A stretch of DNA of 5,910 nucleotides, taken from NCBI GenBank assembly GCA_947591175.1, contig CANQDB010000084.1, positions 1 through 5,910 on the forward strand, in the 5' to 3' direction. This stretch comes from an uncultured Bacilli bacterium (GTDB taxonomy: Bacteria > Bacillota_I > Bacilli_A > RF39 > UBA660). The notes beneath the pieces were generated by a model, which was not told the DNA's origin, searched no databases, and saw nothing but the letters and a program-made list of their open reading frames with translations. Position numbers and translations under genes: made by a program. Shown piece after piece: positions 1 through 5,836 of the stretch. The number at the start of each line of letters is the position of its first letter. The first letter of the stretch is position 1.

Positions 1-1121
1 GTTGTGATTGGTACAACATCTACTTTAATCCGTTTCTCAATTTCACGGTTACCTTTGCCAAATGGACTTGTTTCTGGAACAACTCGCGAATATTCACTCC
101 AAGCACTCCAAGTTTCAGTATCAGTTAACTGTTTAGCACTTGGCGATGGACTAGCCGGTAAAAGTTGACTTTTTTCCATATTTACAACGCGATAATATTT
201 AGCCGCATAAGTTTTAGTACTATCATCTCTTTTAGCGCCTTGAATTGGGGCCGTTAAGTAATAAGTCTTTTCTTCATCGACATTAGTTGTTCCTGATGGA
301 TAATAATACTTTGGACCATTGTCATTTTGAATATACCATTTATAAGCATAGTTTTGAGATACCTCTTTAAATTTGTATTCTTCACTTGGGCTTTCAGTAT
401 AGTATTCGTCGACTAATTCTGTATTGGATTTATCTTGGGGATAATAGAATCTAATGTCTCCACTATAATTCCAGTTCTTATCACGATACCGATAGTAAGT
501 TGTCTCTTTGATGATTTTATAGTTTTCATAAGGAATCTCATCTTCCCACATGGTTTCAGTTTCACCAATTGTACTATTATCAGTATTTAATTTTTGGGCT
601 TGATAAGAAAACGTTAGTTTTGCTCCAGTTTTATTGACGATATCCGAATCGTTTACTAGAGGTTGTTCATCACCATAGGCAACATTAGAAACATTATTTC
701 CACATTGCATGTTTACTTCAAAGTGATAGTTTCCACTTTCTAGTTTGCACACTTTTACCAAGCTGACATTTTTATCGCATTTATTATAATAACTGATATC
801 TGACATTAATTTTTGTTCCTGAATGGTTTGAAGGGCTACACTAGTACAACTTCCTGCCGTTGTCGGAAGTTTTGCAGGATCAAACTCAAAATAGGTTTTA
901 GCACTAGCTAGGAAATAATCTTGAGCTAAAGTAGAGCCTGGTTTTTCAAAAGGATCGATTTTACTCACTTGATAGGCTTGAAAAGTAAATGTCGCGATTA
1001 AGCCCACTGCTACTATCGAAATAACAATTAAGGCAACTTTGTACATTTTTATGGTTTTTTTGCTTGAATATTGATCGGGGTCTTCGTAATCGGTAATAAT
1101 TTTATGATCTTGATCTTTCAT
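1..1121 (-). CDS. Membrane-anchored secreted surface protein with pilin-like cysteine module (C-terminus beyond window)
   Basis: This is an open frame of 373 codons that runs off the left edge, so the protein is partial. The ATG at 1121 is certain: AAGGAGG (1129-1135) lies 7 nt upstream. Residues 1-27 are hydrophilic and cytoplasmic. Residues 28-48 form one membrane segment with no lipobox or clear cleavage site, and the rest should lie outside the cell. Residues 68-140 (YFLASAKTYFEF, LPTTAGSC, VKVCKLESGNYHF, MQCG) carry four cysteines at 92, 115, 125 and 140, in a pattern I associate with the C-terminal part of type IV pilin-like proteins of uncultured Firmicutes. Disulfides C92-C115 and C125-C140 are an inference. 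Residues 200-315 hold Tyr-rich, loosely repeated units (YYRYR...FYYPQ, YAYKWY...YYYPSG, AAKYYRV). A thrombospondin-like WSAWSEYS follows at 338-345 with an Arg-rich strand. Function is unknown; an adhesive or pilus-like surface role is inferred. It looks richer in GC than the genes on the right. Confidence 0.88.
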   Translation of the reverse strand, partial: MKDQDHKIITDYEDPDQYSSKKTIKMYKVALIVISIVAVGLIATFTFQAYQVSKIDPFEKPGSTLAQDYFLASAKTYFEFDPAKLPTTAGSCTSVALQTIQEQKLMSDISYYNKCDKNVSLVKVCKLESGNYHFEVNMQCGNNVSNVAYGDEQPLVNDSDIVNKTGAKLTFSYQAQKLNTDNSTIGETETMWEDEIPYENYKIIKETTYYRYRDKNWNYSGDIRFYYPQDKSNTELVDEYYTESPSEEYKFKEVSQNYAYKWYIQNDNGPKYYYPSGTTNVDEEKTYYLTAPIQGAKRDDSTKTYAAKYYRVVNMEKSQLLPASPSPSAKQLTDTETWSAWSEYSRVVPETSPFGKGNREIEKRIKVDVVPIT

Positions 1122-1146
1122 TTTCTATCCTCCTTATTCTATCATT

Positions 1147-1175
1147 AATATACCATTTGTCGACTTTGTTTTCAA
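1147..1175 (-). promoter_or_regulatory. Promoter of the surface-protein gene
   Basis: A -35 TTGAAA (1170-1175) and a -10 TATATT (1147-1152) are separated by exactly 17 nt. TGG before the -10 makes it an extended -10. Transcription would start near 1140, leaving a leader of about 20 nt that contains AAGGAGG. The site lies just after the terminator of the upstream gene, so the surface protein is probably transcribed alone. A second -10-like hexamer, TAGAAT (1136-1141), is too close to the ribosome binding site to be the main one. Confidence 0.75.
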
Positions 1176-1194
1176 GCAAATCTTTTTGGGAAAG

Positions 1195-1223
1195 AAAAAA
1201 AACTCCGTTACGGATAACGAAGT
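1195..1223 (-). terminator. Intrinsic terminator of the small membrane protein gene
   Basis: On the minus strand, ACTTCGTTA and TAACGGAGT pair over 9 bp with one G-U pair. They close a UCCG tetraloop (UNCG class) and run into a tract of eight U (1195-1202). The hairpin lies 20 nt after the stop codon at 1244. A competing short hairpin (CGAAG/CTTCG) sits at its upstream foot, but it looks too small to matter. Confidence 0.9.
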
Positions 1224-1243
1224 CTTCGAACTTAAAAATTTAA

Positions 1244-1612
1244 TTATTTACCTTCAGGTATCTTGTTGTCTTTAAGTGTGAATACTGCTGAAATAATTGT
1301 TAAAATCATAGCAACCCAGCCTAATGCAGCACCTAATAGTAAATAGATAGCATGACCGATGATACCTAAGATATTTCCTGTTAACTTGATGCCAACCTTC
1401 TTAGATTGTACAAGGCCAACGATATGTAAGACCATACATACTGCAGCAAAAACTAAGAGAATATTTCTCATTGTTTCAGTTCCGCTAGTTTGGCCAGTTG
1501 TAAATCCTTCTTCAATAGCAGATCCTACTAAAATAAAGATTGCCAAGAAATATACTATAGATGCAATGATATCTAAAACTCCTGCAGCTGTATTGATTCC
1601 TAATTTTTTCAC
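1244..1612 (-). CDS. Small four-helix integral membrane protein, unknown function
   Basis: This encodes 122 aa with four hydrophobic segments at about residues 12-31, 50-69, 76-93 and 95-112. Between helices 1 and 2 is a Gly/Thr-rich polar loop (EEGFTTGQTSGTET). Both termini are probably cytoplasmic: the start is VKKLG and the tail LKDNKIPEGK. Size and the glycine-rich last hairpin resemble DUF4064-like small membrane proteins, but I do not recognise the family with confidence and claim no function. The frame stays open to a GTG at 1621. I prefer the GTG at 1612 because AAAGGAG (1621-1627) is 8 nt upstream of it, whereas the same sequence runs directly into the GTG at 1621. It has its own promoter and a strong terminator, so it appears to be a single-gene unit, although read-through from the gene upstream is possible because no terminator is visible there. 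Confidence 0.85.
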   Translation of the reverse strand: MKKLGINTAAGVLDIIASIVYFLAIFILVGSAIEEGFTTGQTSGTETMRNILLVFAAVCMVLHIVGLVQSKKVGIKLTGNILGIIGHAIYLLLGAALGWVAMILTIISAVFTLKDNKIPEGK

Positions 1613-1666
1613 CTCTTTCACTCCTTTCCCTATACTTCAAACCCGCGTCATGGATTTGTTAACTTT

Positions 1667-1696
1667 ATTTTATCATTAACTTTTTGTGTTTAGCAA
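1667..1696 (-). promoter_or_regulatory. Promoter of the small membrane protein gene
   Basis: A -35 TTGCTA (1691-1696) and a -10 TAAAAT (1667-1672) are spaced by 18 nt, with TGA in front of the -10 forming an extended -10. The leader would be about 45 nt to the GTG at 1612. The -10 surroundings, GTTAATGATAAAATAA, match 15 of 16 positions at the promoter of the polysaccharide operon. Confidence 0.65.
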
Positions 1697-1730
1697 GAGA
1701 ATTTTGTCACTTTTTAAGTTCTATTCTCTT
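1695..1730 (-). repeat. 8-bp inverted repeat around the stop codon of the unknown gene
   Basis: AAGAGAAT (1723-1730 on the minus strand) and ATTCTCTT (1695-1702) pair perfectly across a 20-nt loop. The loop holds the TGA stop of the preceding gene and a small inner ACTT/AAGT pairing. No U tract follows, so it is not a canonical terminator. It overlaps the -35 of the next promoter. It could protect an mRNA end or be chance in AT-rich DNA. Confidence 0.4.
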
Positions 1731-2870
1731 TGAGGGCTTTTTTCGGTAGATAAATGCTTTTAATTCGGGGTTTTCCGTAATTAATTTATTTTTTTGATAT
1801 TGTTTGTAAGATGAATCAATAATAGTTAAGTCCTCGATACAAGCATCATCGAATAAAATGTTATCTATTAATTTTTGAGCGTATTCTTCACGATTTGCAA
1901 AGACCCATTCATAATGCGGGAACTTTTGGTCTTCTTCAAAAGTCGTATAGAAAGCAAATGGTTTACCTAAAGGATTATCTTCCACTTCGTAATTTTCAAT
2001 AAGTTTTCTAAGTTTTTCAAGACACGCCTTTTTATCTTCATAAGGAAATTCGGGGTAAGTATCTCCTACATCGATTCTTAAAAAGGAAAAGCGGTTGAAC
2101 TTTATCCAAAAATCAAGGCCTTTGGTATCCCAATAATAATCTCCATTTGGATAATAAGTACCATGAAGTATGTCCTCGACGCCATCAAGTGAGACTTCGT
2201 CTTTTAGTTCATCGTTTAAATAGTAAACAAGACCAGCAATATCATTAAGACGTGAATAATTTAGTTCTTCAGCATCTTTTGGAGGAGTTGATTCGTTATC
2301 AATAATTTCTAGGCCTTGAAGGCATTTCCAAATATTAGTAAGATTACTGGTAGAAAGTGGAATGTTTTCTTTATTAAGTAATTTTTGCATATATTTTTGA
2401 CTACAAAAAGGATAATAACCATCATATATATAGGCTACTATAGCTAAGTTAGAGAGTGATATTCCAGATTTTATATATGGTTTTAAGACATAGCCAAGTT
2501 TAGATATGTTTTTTAGTTCGTTCTCATTAAAATACGAAAACTTTGTTTTATCCTCAAGAGTATAAAAAGAACGAATAGTATCTTCTTTCTTTTCTAAATC
2601 AATTAGGACACTATTTAGTTGAGGAGAAATAATTTTATTATTTGTAAATTGATAGTCATAACAATAATTAGAAAACCGTAATTGATAAAGAAGTATGATT
2701 GTTTGAAAATTATCCCTTACTTGCTCTACAGTAGTAGCATTTTCTTTAATTTTTTCAAGAGTTAGATGATATTCTTCTTGCATAACGGTTTTATAAATTA
2801 GTAATAGTAATATTTCATTTAGATTTAGACCATCCATATCAAAGACACTTCTTTCGTTTTGAGTTACCAT
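1707..2870 (-). CDS. Conserved-looking soluble protein of unknown function
   Basis: This encodes 387 aa that I do not recognise. It has no signal peptide and no convincing membrane span; residues 17-30 (LNEILLLLIYKTVM) look like an amphipathic helix. The protein is acidic and rich in Tyr, Asp, Glu and Leu, apart from a basic tail (RKKPSKRIELKK). Residues 137-190 are helix-rich with turn-like breaks (ISLSNLAIVAYIYDGYYPF, then KYMQKLLNKENI and STSNLTNIWKCLQGLEIID) and could fold as a winged-helix or HTH-like unit; this is a weak suggestion only. Residues 236-280 are rich in Tyr, Trp and Phe. It is transcribed from its own promoter right after the polysaccharide operon terminator, so no functional link to that operon is implied. 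I keep the first ATG (2870), but it lies only 2 nt after the predicted -10. The in-frame ATG at 2837 (MDGLNLNEI, 376 aa) may be the true start. Neither has a good ribosome binding site. Confidence 0.8.
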   Translation of the reverse strand: MVTQNERSVFDMDGLNLNEILLLLIYKTVMQEEYHLTLEKIKENATTVEQVRDNFQTIILLYQLRFSNYCYDYQFTNNKIISPQLNSVLIDLEKKEDTIRSFYTLEDKTKFSYFNENELKNISKLGYVLKPYIKSGISLSNLAIVAYIYDGYYPFCSQKYMQKLLNKENIPLSTSNLTNIWKCLQGLEIIDNESTPPKDAEELNYSRLNDIAGLVYYLNDELKDEVSLDGVEDILHGTYYPNGDYYWDTKGLDFWIKFNRFSFLRIDVGDTYPEFPYEDKKACLEKLRKLIENYEVEDNPLGKPFAFYTTFEEDQKFPHYEWVFANREEYAQKLIDNILFDDACIEDLTIIDSSYKQYQKNKLITENPELKAFIYRKKPSKRIELKK

Positions 2871-2872
2871 TT

Positions 2873-2901
2873 ATTATCTTTGATTTTTATTTAGAAGTCA
2901 A
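2873..2901 (-). promoter_or_regulatory. Promoter of the unknown soluble-protein gene
   Basis: A -35 TTGACT (2896-2901) and a -10 GATAAT (2873-2878) are separated by 17 nt, each matching consensus at five of six positions. The promoter begins 3 nt after the U tract of the preceding terminator. Transcription should start near 2865-2867, inside the first codons of the longest reading of the gene, which favours the start at 2837. Confidence 0.7.
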
Positions 2902-2903
2902 TC

Positions 2904-2930
2904 AAAAAAGGCTCACTTAGGAGAACCTCT
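2904..2930 (-). terminator. Intrinsic terminator of the polysaccharide operon, overlapping the stop codon
   Basis: On the minus strand, AGGTTC (2923-2928) pairs with GAGCCT (2909-2914) with one G-U pair. A further C-G pair lies inside after a mismatch, and A-U pairs can extend the foot. A run of six U (2904-2909) follows. The TAA stop of the ligase-like gene (2917-2919) lies at the apex of the hairpin, so the last codons form its ascending arm. Confidence 0.75.
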
Positions 2931-4095
2931 TTTTCTTAACATTAATTGCTTTTTTAGTATTATCTTTTGCTAACATCACAGCAAAGTATATGCAGACAGT
3001 GGGATAAAATAGGACGTGACCTGATGTTAAAGAAATCACTATCAGTAATAATATAGATATTTTTTCTTCAGGTTTTAAGTTCTTTTTATCTACTGATAAT
3101 ACAATGCTTCCAACAAATAGAATCAGTCCTATAATTCCATAACGAATAAGTAGATCAAATTCATCTATTTCGATCATTTTAATATCGTAATTTTCTAAGC
3201 CAAAACCAAATATCATTTTACTTACGCTTTGATTCTTCCAATAATTAAAATTATCTTTTAAAAAGGTTAAGCGATCATTATAAATAATTTTATTTACAAA
3301 TTCTAGAGATATTACGTTTTCGACTTTAAAGAAATCTTGTTGAACTAGCATATTTTGAAAAGTTCTCGTCTTGGTAAACAAAAATCCTCCAATGATAACA
3401 ATTATGACAAAAGAAACTATGATTCCTATTTTTATAGATTTTTTCTGTTCCAAAAATAACTTCTTTCTTTCTTGCCATAGTAAATAGAAAATAGTAAATA
3501 TAACGCCAAACATTAATACTTTAGTACCGATTAATAAACTACATAAAAAAGCTGATATAATTAAGCCCACTAGAAAGAGATATTTTTTTTCTTTTTTTAA
3601 GTATGTCGTTACGACTGGGAGAAGACAAACTAAAATTGCACTAAACTCATTAATTGAAGAAAATAGTCCTTTAAAACCACTTTTACCATCGGTTTCTAAA
3701 TAAGCATCGGCCCCAATTCCTAAGATGTATGATAATAGATAAATACCAATATAAGTAACAAGAATTATACTTAACACTTTGCTCTTTTCCATAGGAAAGA
3801 CATAATTTTTAAAATATAAAATAGATATTGGTAAATACAAAAATTTTAAAACGGAAGAGAGAGATGACGAGACATTAAAATGCAAACCATAGATTTGATA
3901 TACTAAATAGAAAATACCGAATAGTAGTAAAGGGACTAAATATTTTATTTCTTTCTTGTTTTTAACAATAGCAAAAATTATGTAGACAAGAAATAACCCA
4001 CGGAAGATGATACTAAATGGTAAACCTAAGAAACTAGTCACATCTAGGATTGGACCTAATAATAAAAATATAATAGCAATATATTGTTCTTTCAC
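2917..4095 (-). CDS. O-antigen ligase / Wzy-like polysaccharide polymerase family membrane protein
   Basis: This encodes 392 aa with about 11-12 membrane segments (roughly 5-20, 27-44, 51-68, 80-95, 105-126, 147-165, 171-206, 222-240, 315-335, 345-376) and one large outer loop at about 241-314. Features typical of the O-antigen ligase/Wzy superfamily are visible: GLFSSINEFSAI at 143-154, GTK at 190-192 where relatives often have SR or GSR, NDR at 273-275 in the loop, GFGLENYD at 297-304 and the acidic stretch into RYGIIGLILF at 311-327. These proteins join or transfer lipid-linked glycans at the outer face of the membrane. In an organism without LPS the product would be a wall glycan, capsule or teichuronic-type polymer. 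The acceptor cannot be read from sequence. Start is GTG: AGGAG (4104-4108) lies 8 nt upstream inside the end of the preceding ORF, with a 2-nt gap, so translational coupling is likely. The gene ends in a terminator and closes the operon. It is very AT-rich. Confidence 0.88.
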   Translation of the reverse strand: MKEQYIAIIFLLLGPILDVTSFLGLPFSIIFRGLFLVYIIFAIVKNKKEIKYLVPLLLFGIFYLVYQIYGLHFNVSSSLSSVLKFLYLPISILYFKNYVFPMEKSKVLSIILVTYIGIYLLSYILGIGADAYLETDGKSGFKGLFSSINEFSAILVCLLPVVTTYLKKEKKYLFLVGLIISAFLCSLLIGTKVLMFGVIFTIFYLLWQERKKLFLEQKKSIKIGIIVSFVIIVIIGGFLFTKTRTFQNMLVQQDFFKVENVISLEFVNKIIYNDRLTFLKDNFNYWKNQSVSKMIFGFGLENYDIKMIEIDEFDLLIRYGIIGLILFVGSIVLSVDKKNLKPEEKISILLLIVISLTSGHVLFYPTVCIYFAVMLAKDNTKKAINVKKKRFS

Positions 4096-4097
4096 TT

Positions 4098-4397
4098 TTA
4101 TTTCTCCTGATATTCTAAATAATGGTAATATAATTCTTTTCCCGTTAGGGTAGAATCTAACTGATATTTAATGTGGTAGTCTTTTAAATTGTAGATGATA
4201 CCATTCATTCCTTTGACATTAACGATTATTTCTTTTGCCGATAGATTATTTAAATCTTTATGAATTTCAAAACTATTTTTTAAAGTATAGTATGTGTTAC
4301 CCGCTAGAGGTATTAGAGTATTGATAAGAATTAATATTGTGTATATCCATTTTATTGGTCTATTTTTTCCATATTTGAAAAGGATATACAAAGACAA
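4098..4397 (-). CDS. Out-of-frame C-terminal part of the GT-C glycosyltransferase (remnant ORF)
   Basis: This open frame of 99 codons has one membrane helix (about 17-33, WIYTILILINTLIPLAG) and a soluble tail of about 65 residues. It does not look like an independent gene. Its only available 5' codon is TTG at 4397, no ribosome binding site precedes it, and it overlaps the end of the glycosyltransferase ORF by 38 bp in another frame. If one 34-bp unit at 4402-4435 is removed, the upstream frame reads directly into this one (FYLFV-I-LSLYILFKYG), giving one 543-aa protein with a restored membrane helix. The tail is therefore most likely the last helix and outer C-terminal domain of that enzyme. 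The end of the ORF carries the ribosome binding site of the next gene, which fits an original operon of two genes. It may be silent unless frameshifting or reversion occurs. Confidence 0.75.
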   Translation of the reverse strand: MSLYILFKYGKNRPIKWIYTILILINTLIPLAGNTYYTLKNSFEIHKDLNNLSAKEIIVNVKGMNGIIYNLKDYHIKYQLDSTLTGKELYYHYLEYQEK

Positions 4398-5763
4398 TAT
4401 AACAAATAGATAAAAGTTTTTTAAAAAAGCTCTTTACAAATAGATAAAAGTGTGGTGTATAGCGAGCCCACCATGATTCGCTTATGACTAGAAGTAATAA
4501 TACAGTAATTCCTAAAGTATAAAGTATCCAACTTTCACGTTTGTAACTTTTAAAGTACTTTATCAAAATGACGATACTACATAGTAATAGACCACTAAAT
4601 AATAAGCCCCAGCCACTAATTCTTAAGTCGTTCGACATTGCGGGTGTTAATTCTGTTCTATAAACAGTAAATGGTATTTTTAATTCTGTTTTATCGTTAT
4701 CTCTTAAGTTGTTAGCTTTCGAGAAAGTAGCATAAAATATTTTTTCTACATTGTTCATTTTTAAAAAACTTTTAGGTTCTTGAGCAGTAATGATATCTTC
4801 ACCATTTTCATCGTAAAGAGGAAAGAATGGATTTCGGTGATCGATCGTGTTTTTAACATAGGTTGGATAGCCAACAATTACCAAACTAACCATAAATAAA
4901 GGAATAAATATAGTGCACAACTTCTTGAAGATTGGGAAAAATTGTCCTTTTTTATAGACTTTATATAAGTACCTACATACAAATAGAAAACTGAAAACTA
5001 ATAAATAACCCAAACCATTAAATTTCATATTGGCTAAAATTATAAAAGTTAATATATAACCAAACCAAGATTCTTTATCTTTGATGTTTTTATCTAGTTT
5101 TATTAAATATAAAATTGCAAGGAATAGATATAGGCACACTAACTGATCATTGTAATAAGTAAACATTTGGGAGGCTGTTATTGGATTTAGGGCCGTGATA
5201 ATTGAAAGAACTAGAGCCTTCCTTTTACTTAGAATATCTACTAAAGTTGAAAATATTAAGGCAAAGGCAATAGTGATACTTATTAGATTGATGGCTTTTC
5301 CTGATTCAATGTTTCCAGTTAGTGAATAAAAATTAGCGGCAATTATCCAGTTTGCTTTGGCATAATGATCCGTCCAAATGCTATATTCAGTCAAAGATTT
5401 GCTATCATCTTTTCGATTCATAATAAAATCAGAACTGGATTCATAAACAGGATTAAATCCTTCTTTTAATACTCCTATTGCATCTTTATGATAGGTGTTA
5501 CCATCACTAGAGCGATCGAACATTAAAGCCGAAACACCAGTACTTACAAGCATAATCAGTAAAGATATTAAAATAACTTGAATAAGTTCCTTTTTTGATG
5601 ATTTTTTTCTAAAGAAATAATACAAAACTCCTGATATTATGATAAAAATTGGTAGATGAAAAGGAGTAATACTTACATGGGCAAAAAATAATAAAGTACT
5701 ACCAAGAAGTATAGTATTCATTACTAGTAATAAAAAAATTCCTACCTCTTTTAATTTTTTCAT
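4360..5763 (-). CDS. GT-C family membrane glycosyltransferase, frameshifted before its C-terminus
   Basis: This encodes 467 aa with about ten hydrophobic segments. It shows the usual plan of GT-C enzymes that use polyprenyl-linked sugars: a short N-terminus, two or three helices (about 8-30, 35-51, 61-81), then an outer loop with an acidic motif, DRSSDGNTYHKDAI at 83-96. D83 or D87 is the probable catalytic Asp. The loop continues through WTDHYAKANW at 130-139. Later motifs are NPITASQMFTYYNDQ at 193-207, YPTYVKNTIDHRNPFFPLY at 299-317 and WWARYTPHF at 431-439. Residues 444-467 (KSFFKK...QIWKK) are a basic, out-of-family tail created by a 34-bp duplication; the true C-terminus continues at 4098-4397. 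The sugar and acceptor are unknown. The ATG at 5763 lacks a good ribosome binding site (only TTGGGA nearby), but no better start is seen. It is first in an operon with the ligase/polymerase-like gene. Whether the truncated form is active is uncertain, since it loses the last helix and the outer tail. Confidence 0.85.
   Translation of the reverse strand: MKKLKEVGIFLLLVMNTILLGSTLLFFAHVSITPFHLPIFIIISGVLYYFFRKKSSKKELIQVILISLLIMLVSTGVSALMFDRSSDGNTYHKDAIGVLKEGFNPVYESSSDFIMNRKDDSKSLTEYSIWTDHYAKANWIIAANFYSLTGNIESGKAINLISITIAFALIFSTLVDILSKRKALVLSIITALNPITASQMFTYYNDQLVCLYLFLAILYLIKLDKNIKDKESWFGYILTFIILANMKFNGLGYLLVFSFLFVCRYLYKVYKKGQFFPIFKKLCTIFIPLFMVSLVIVGYPTYVKNTIDHRNPFFPLYDENGEDIITAQEPKSFLKMNNVEKIFYATFSKANNLRDNDKTELKIPFTVYRTELTPAMSNDLRISGWGLLFSGLLLCSIVILIKYFKSYKRESWILYTLGITVLLLLVISESWWARYTPHFYLFVKSFFKKLLSICYIVFVYPFQIWKK
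4402..4451. repeat. 16-bp direct repeat pair (34-bp unit) disrupting the glycosyltransferase gene
   Basis: ACAAATAGATAAAAGT occurs perfectly at 4402-4417 and 4436-4451 with 18 bp between, giving a 34-bp period. Since 34 is not a multiple of three, the extra unit shifts the frame. Deleting one unit fuses the ORFs on either side into 543 codons. The spacer is AT-rich and, with the first repeat, contains the 12-bp palindrome TTTTTTAAAAAA (4417-4428). Confidence 0.9.
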
Positions 5764-5773
5764 GATATCCCAA

Positions 5774-5813
5774 CTTTCTATATCATTATTTTATCATGAA
5801 CCATTCTAGAAAG
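5774..5813 (-). promoter_or_regulatory. Promoter of the polysaccharide operon, with flanking inverted repeat
   Basis: TGATAAAAT (5788-5796) is an extended -10. A -35 at the right distance is poor (TATCTT at 5811-5816), so this promoter leans on the extended -10 or on an activator. Perfect 7-bp arms, CTTTCTA (5807-5813) and TAGAAAG (5774-5780), flank the -10 symmetrically, and a TTCTAGAA palindrome overlaps one arm. This layout would suit a repressor, but with 26 nt between the arms it may be chance. Transcription would start near 5781, giving a leader of about 18 nt. Confidence 0.5.
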
Positions 5814-5836
5814 ATAGAAAAAACTGGTCCATAGAA

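Noticed and set aside
1613..1621. GTG at 1621 as start of the small membrane protein
   Set aside because: AAAGGAG directly abuts this codon, but it is 8 nt from the in-frame GTG at 1612, which is a normal spacing.
1359..1679. Plus-strand open frame of 106 codons
   Set aside because: It lies opposite the small membrane protein gene and its promoter, has no ribosome binding site, and reads as the antisense of a hydrophobic gene.
1723..1747. Plus-strand terminator ending in a T run after GAGGGC
   Set aside because: There is no matching stem directly before the T run and no plus-strand gene to terminate.
4098..4397. The 99-codon ORF as an independent gene with a TTG start
   Set aside because: No ribosome binding site before the TTG, overlap with the gene upstream, and exact frame restoration on removing 34 bp all point to a displaced C-terminus.
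4402..4451. Two 16-bp repeats with an 18-bp spacer as a minimal CRISPR array or a transposon target duplication
   Set aside because: Only two copies, a spacer too short, location inside a coding frame, and no nearby cas or transposase gene. A simple duplication that restores the frame when removed explains it better.
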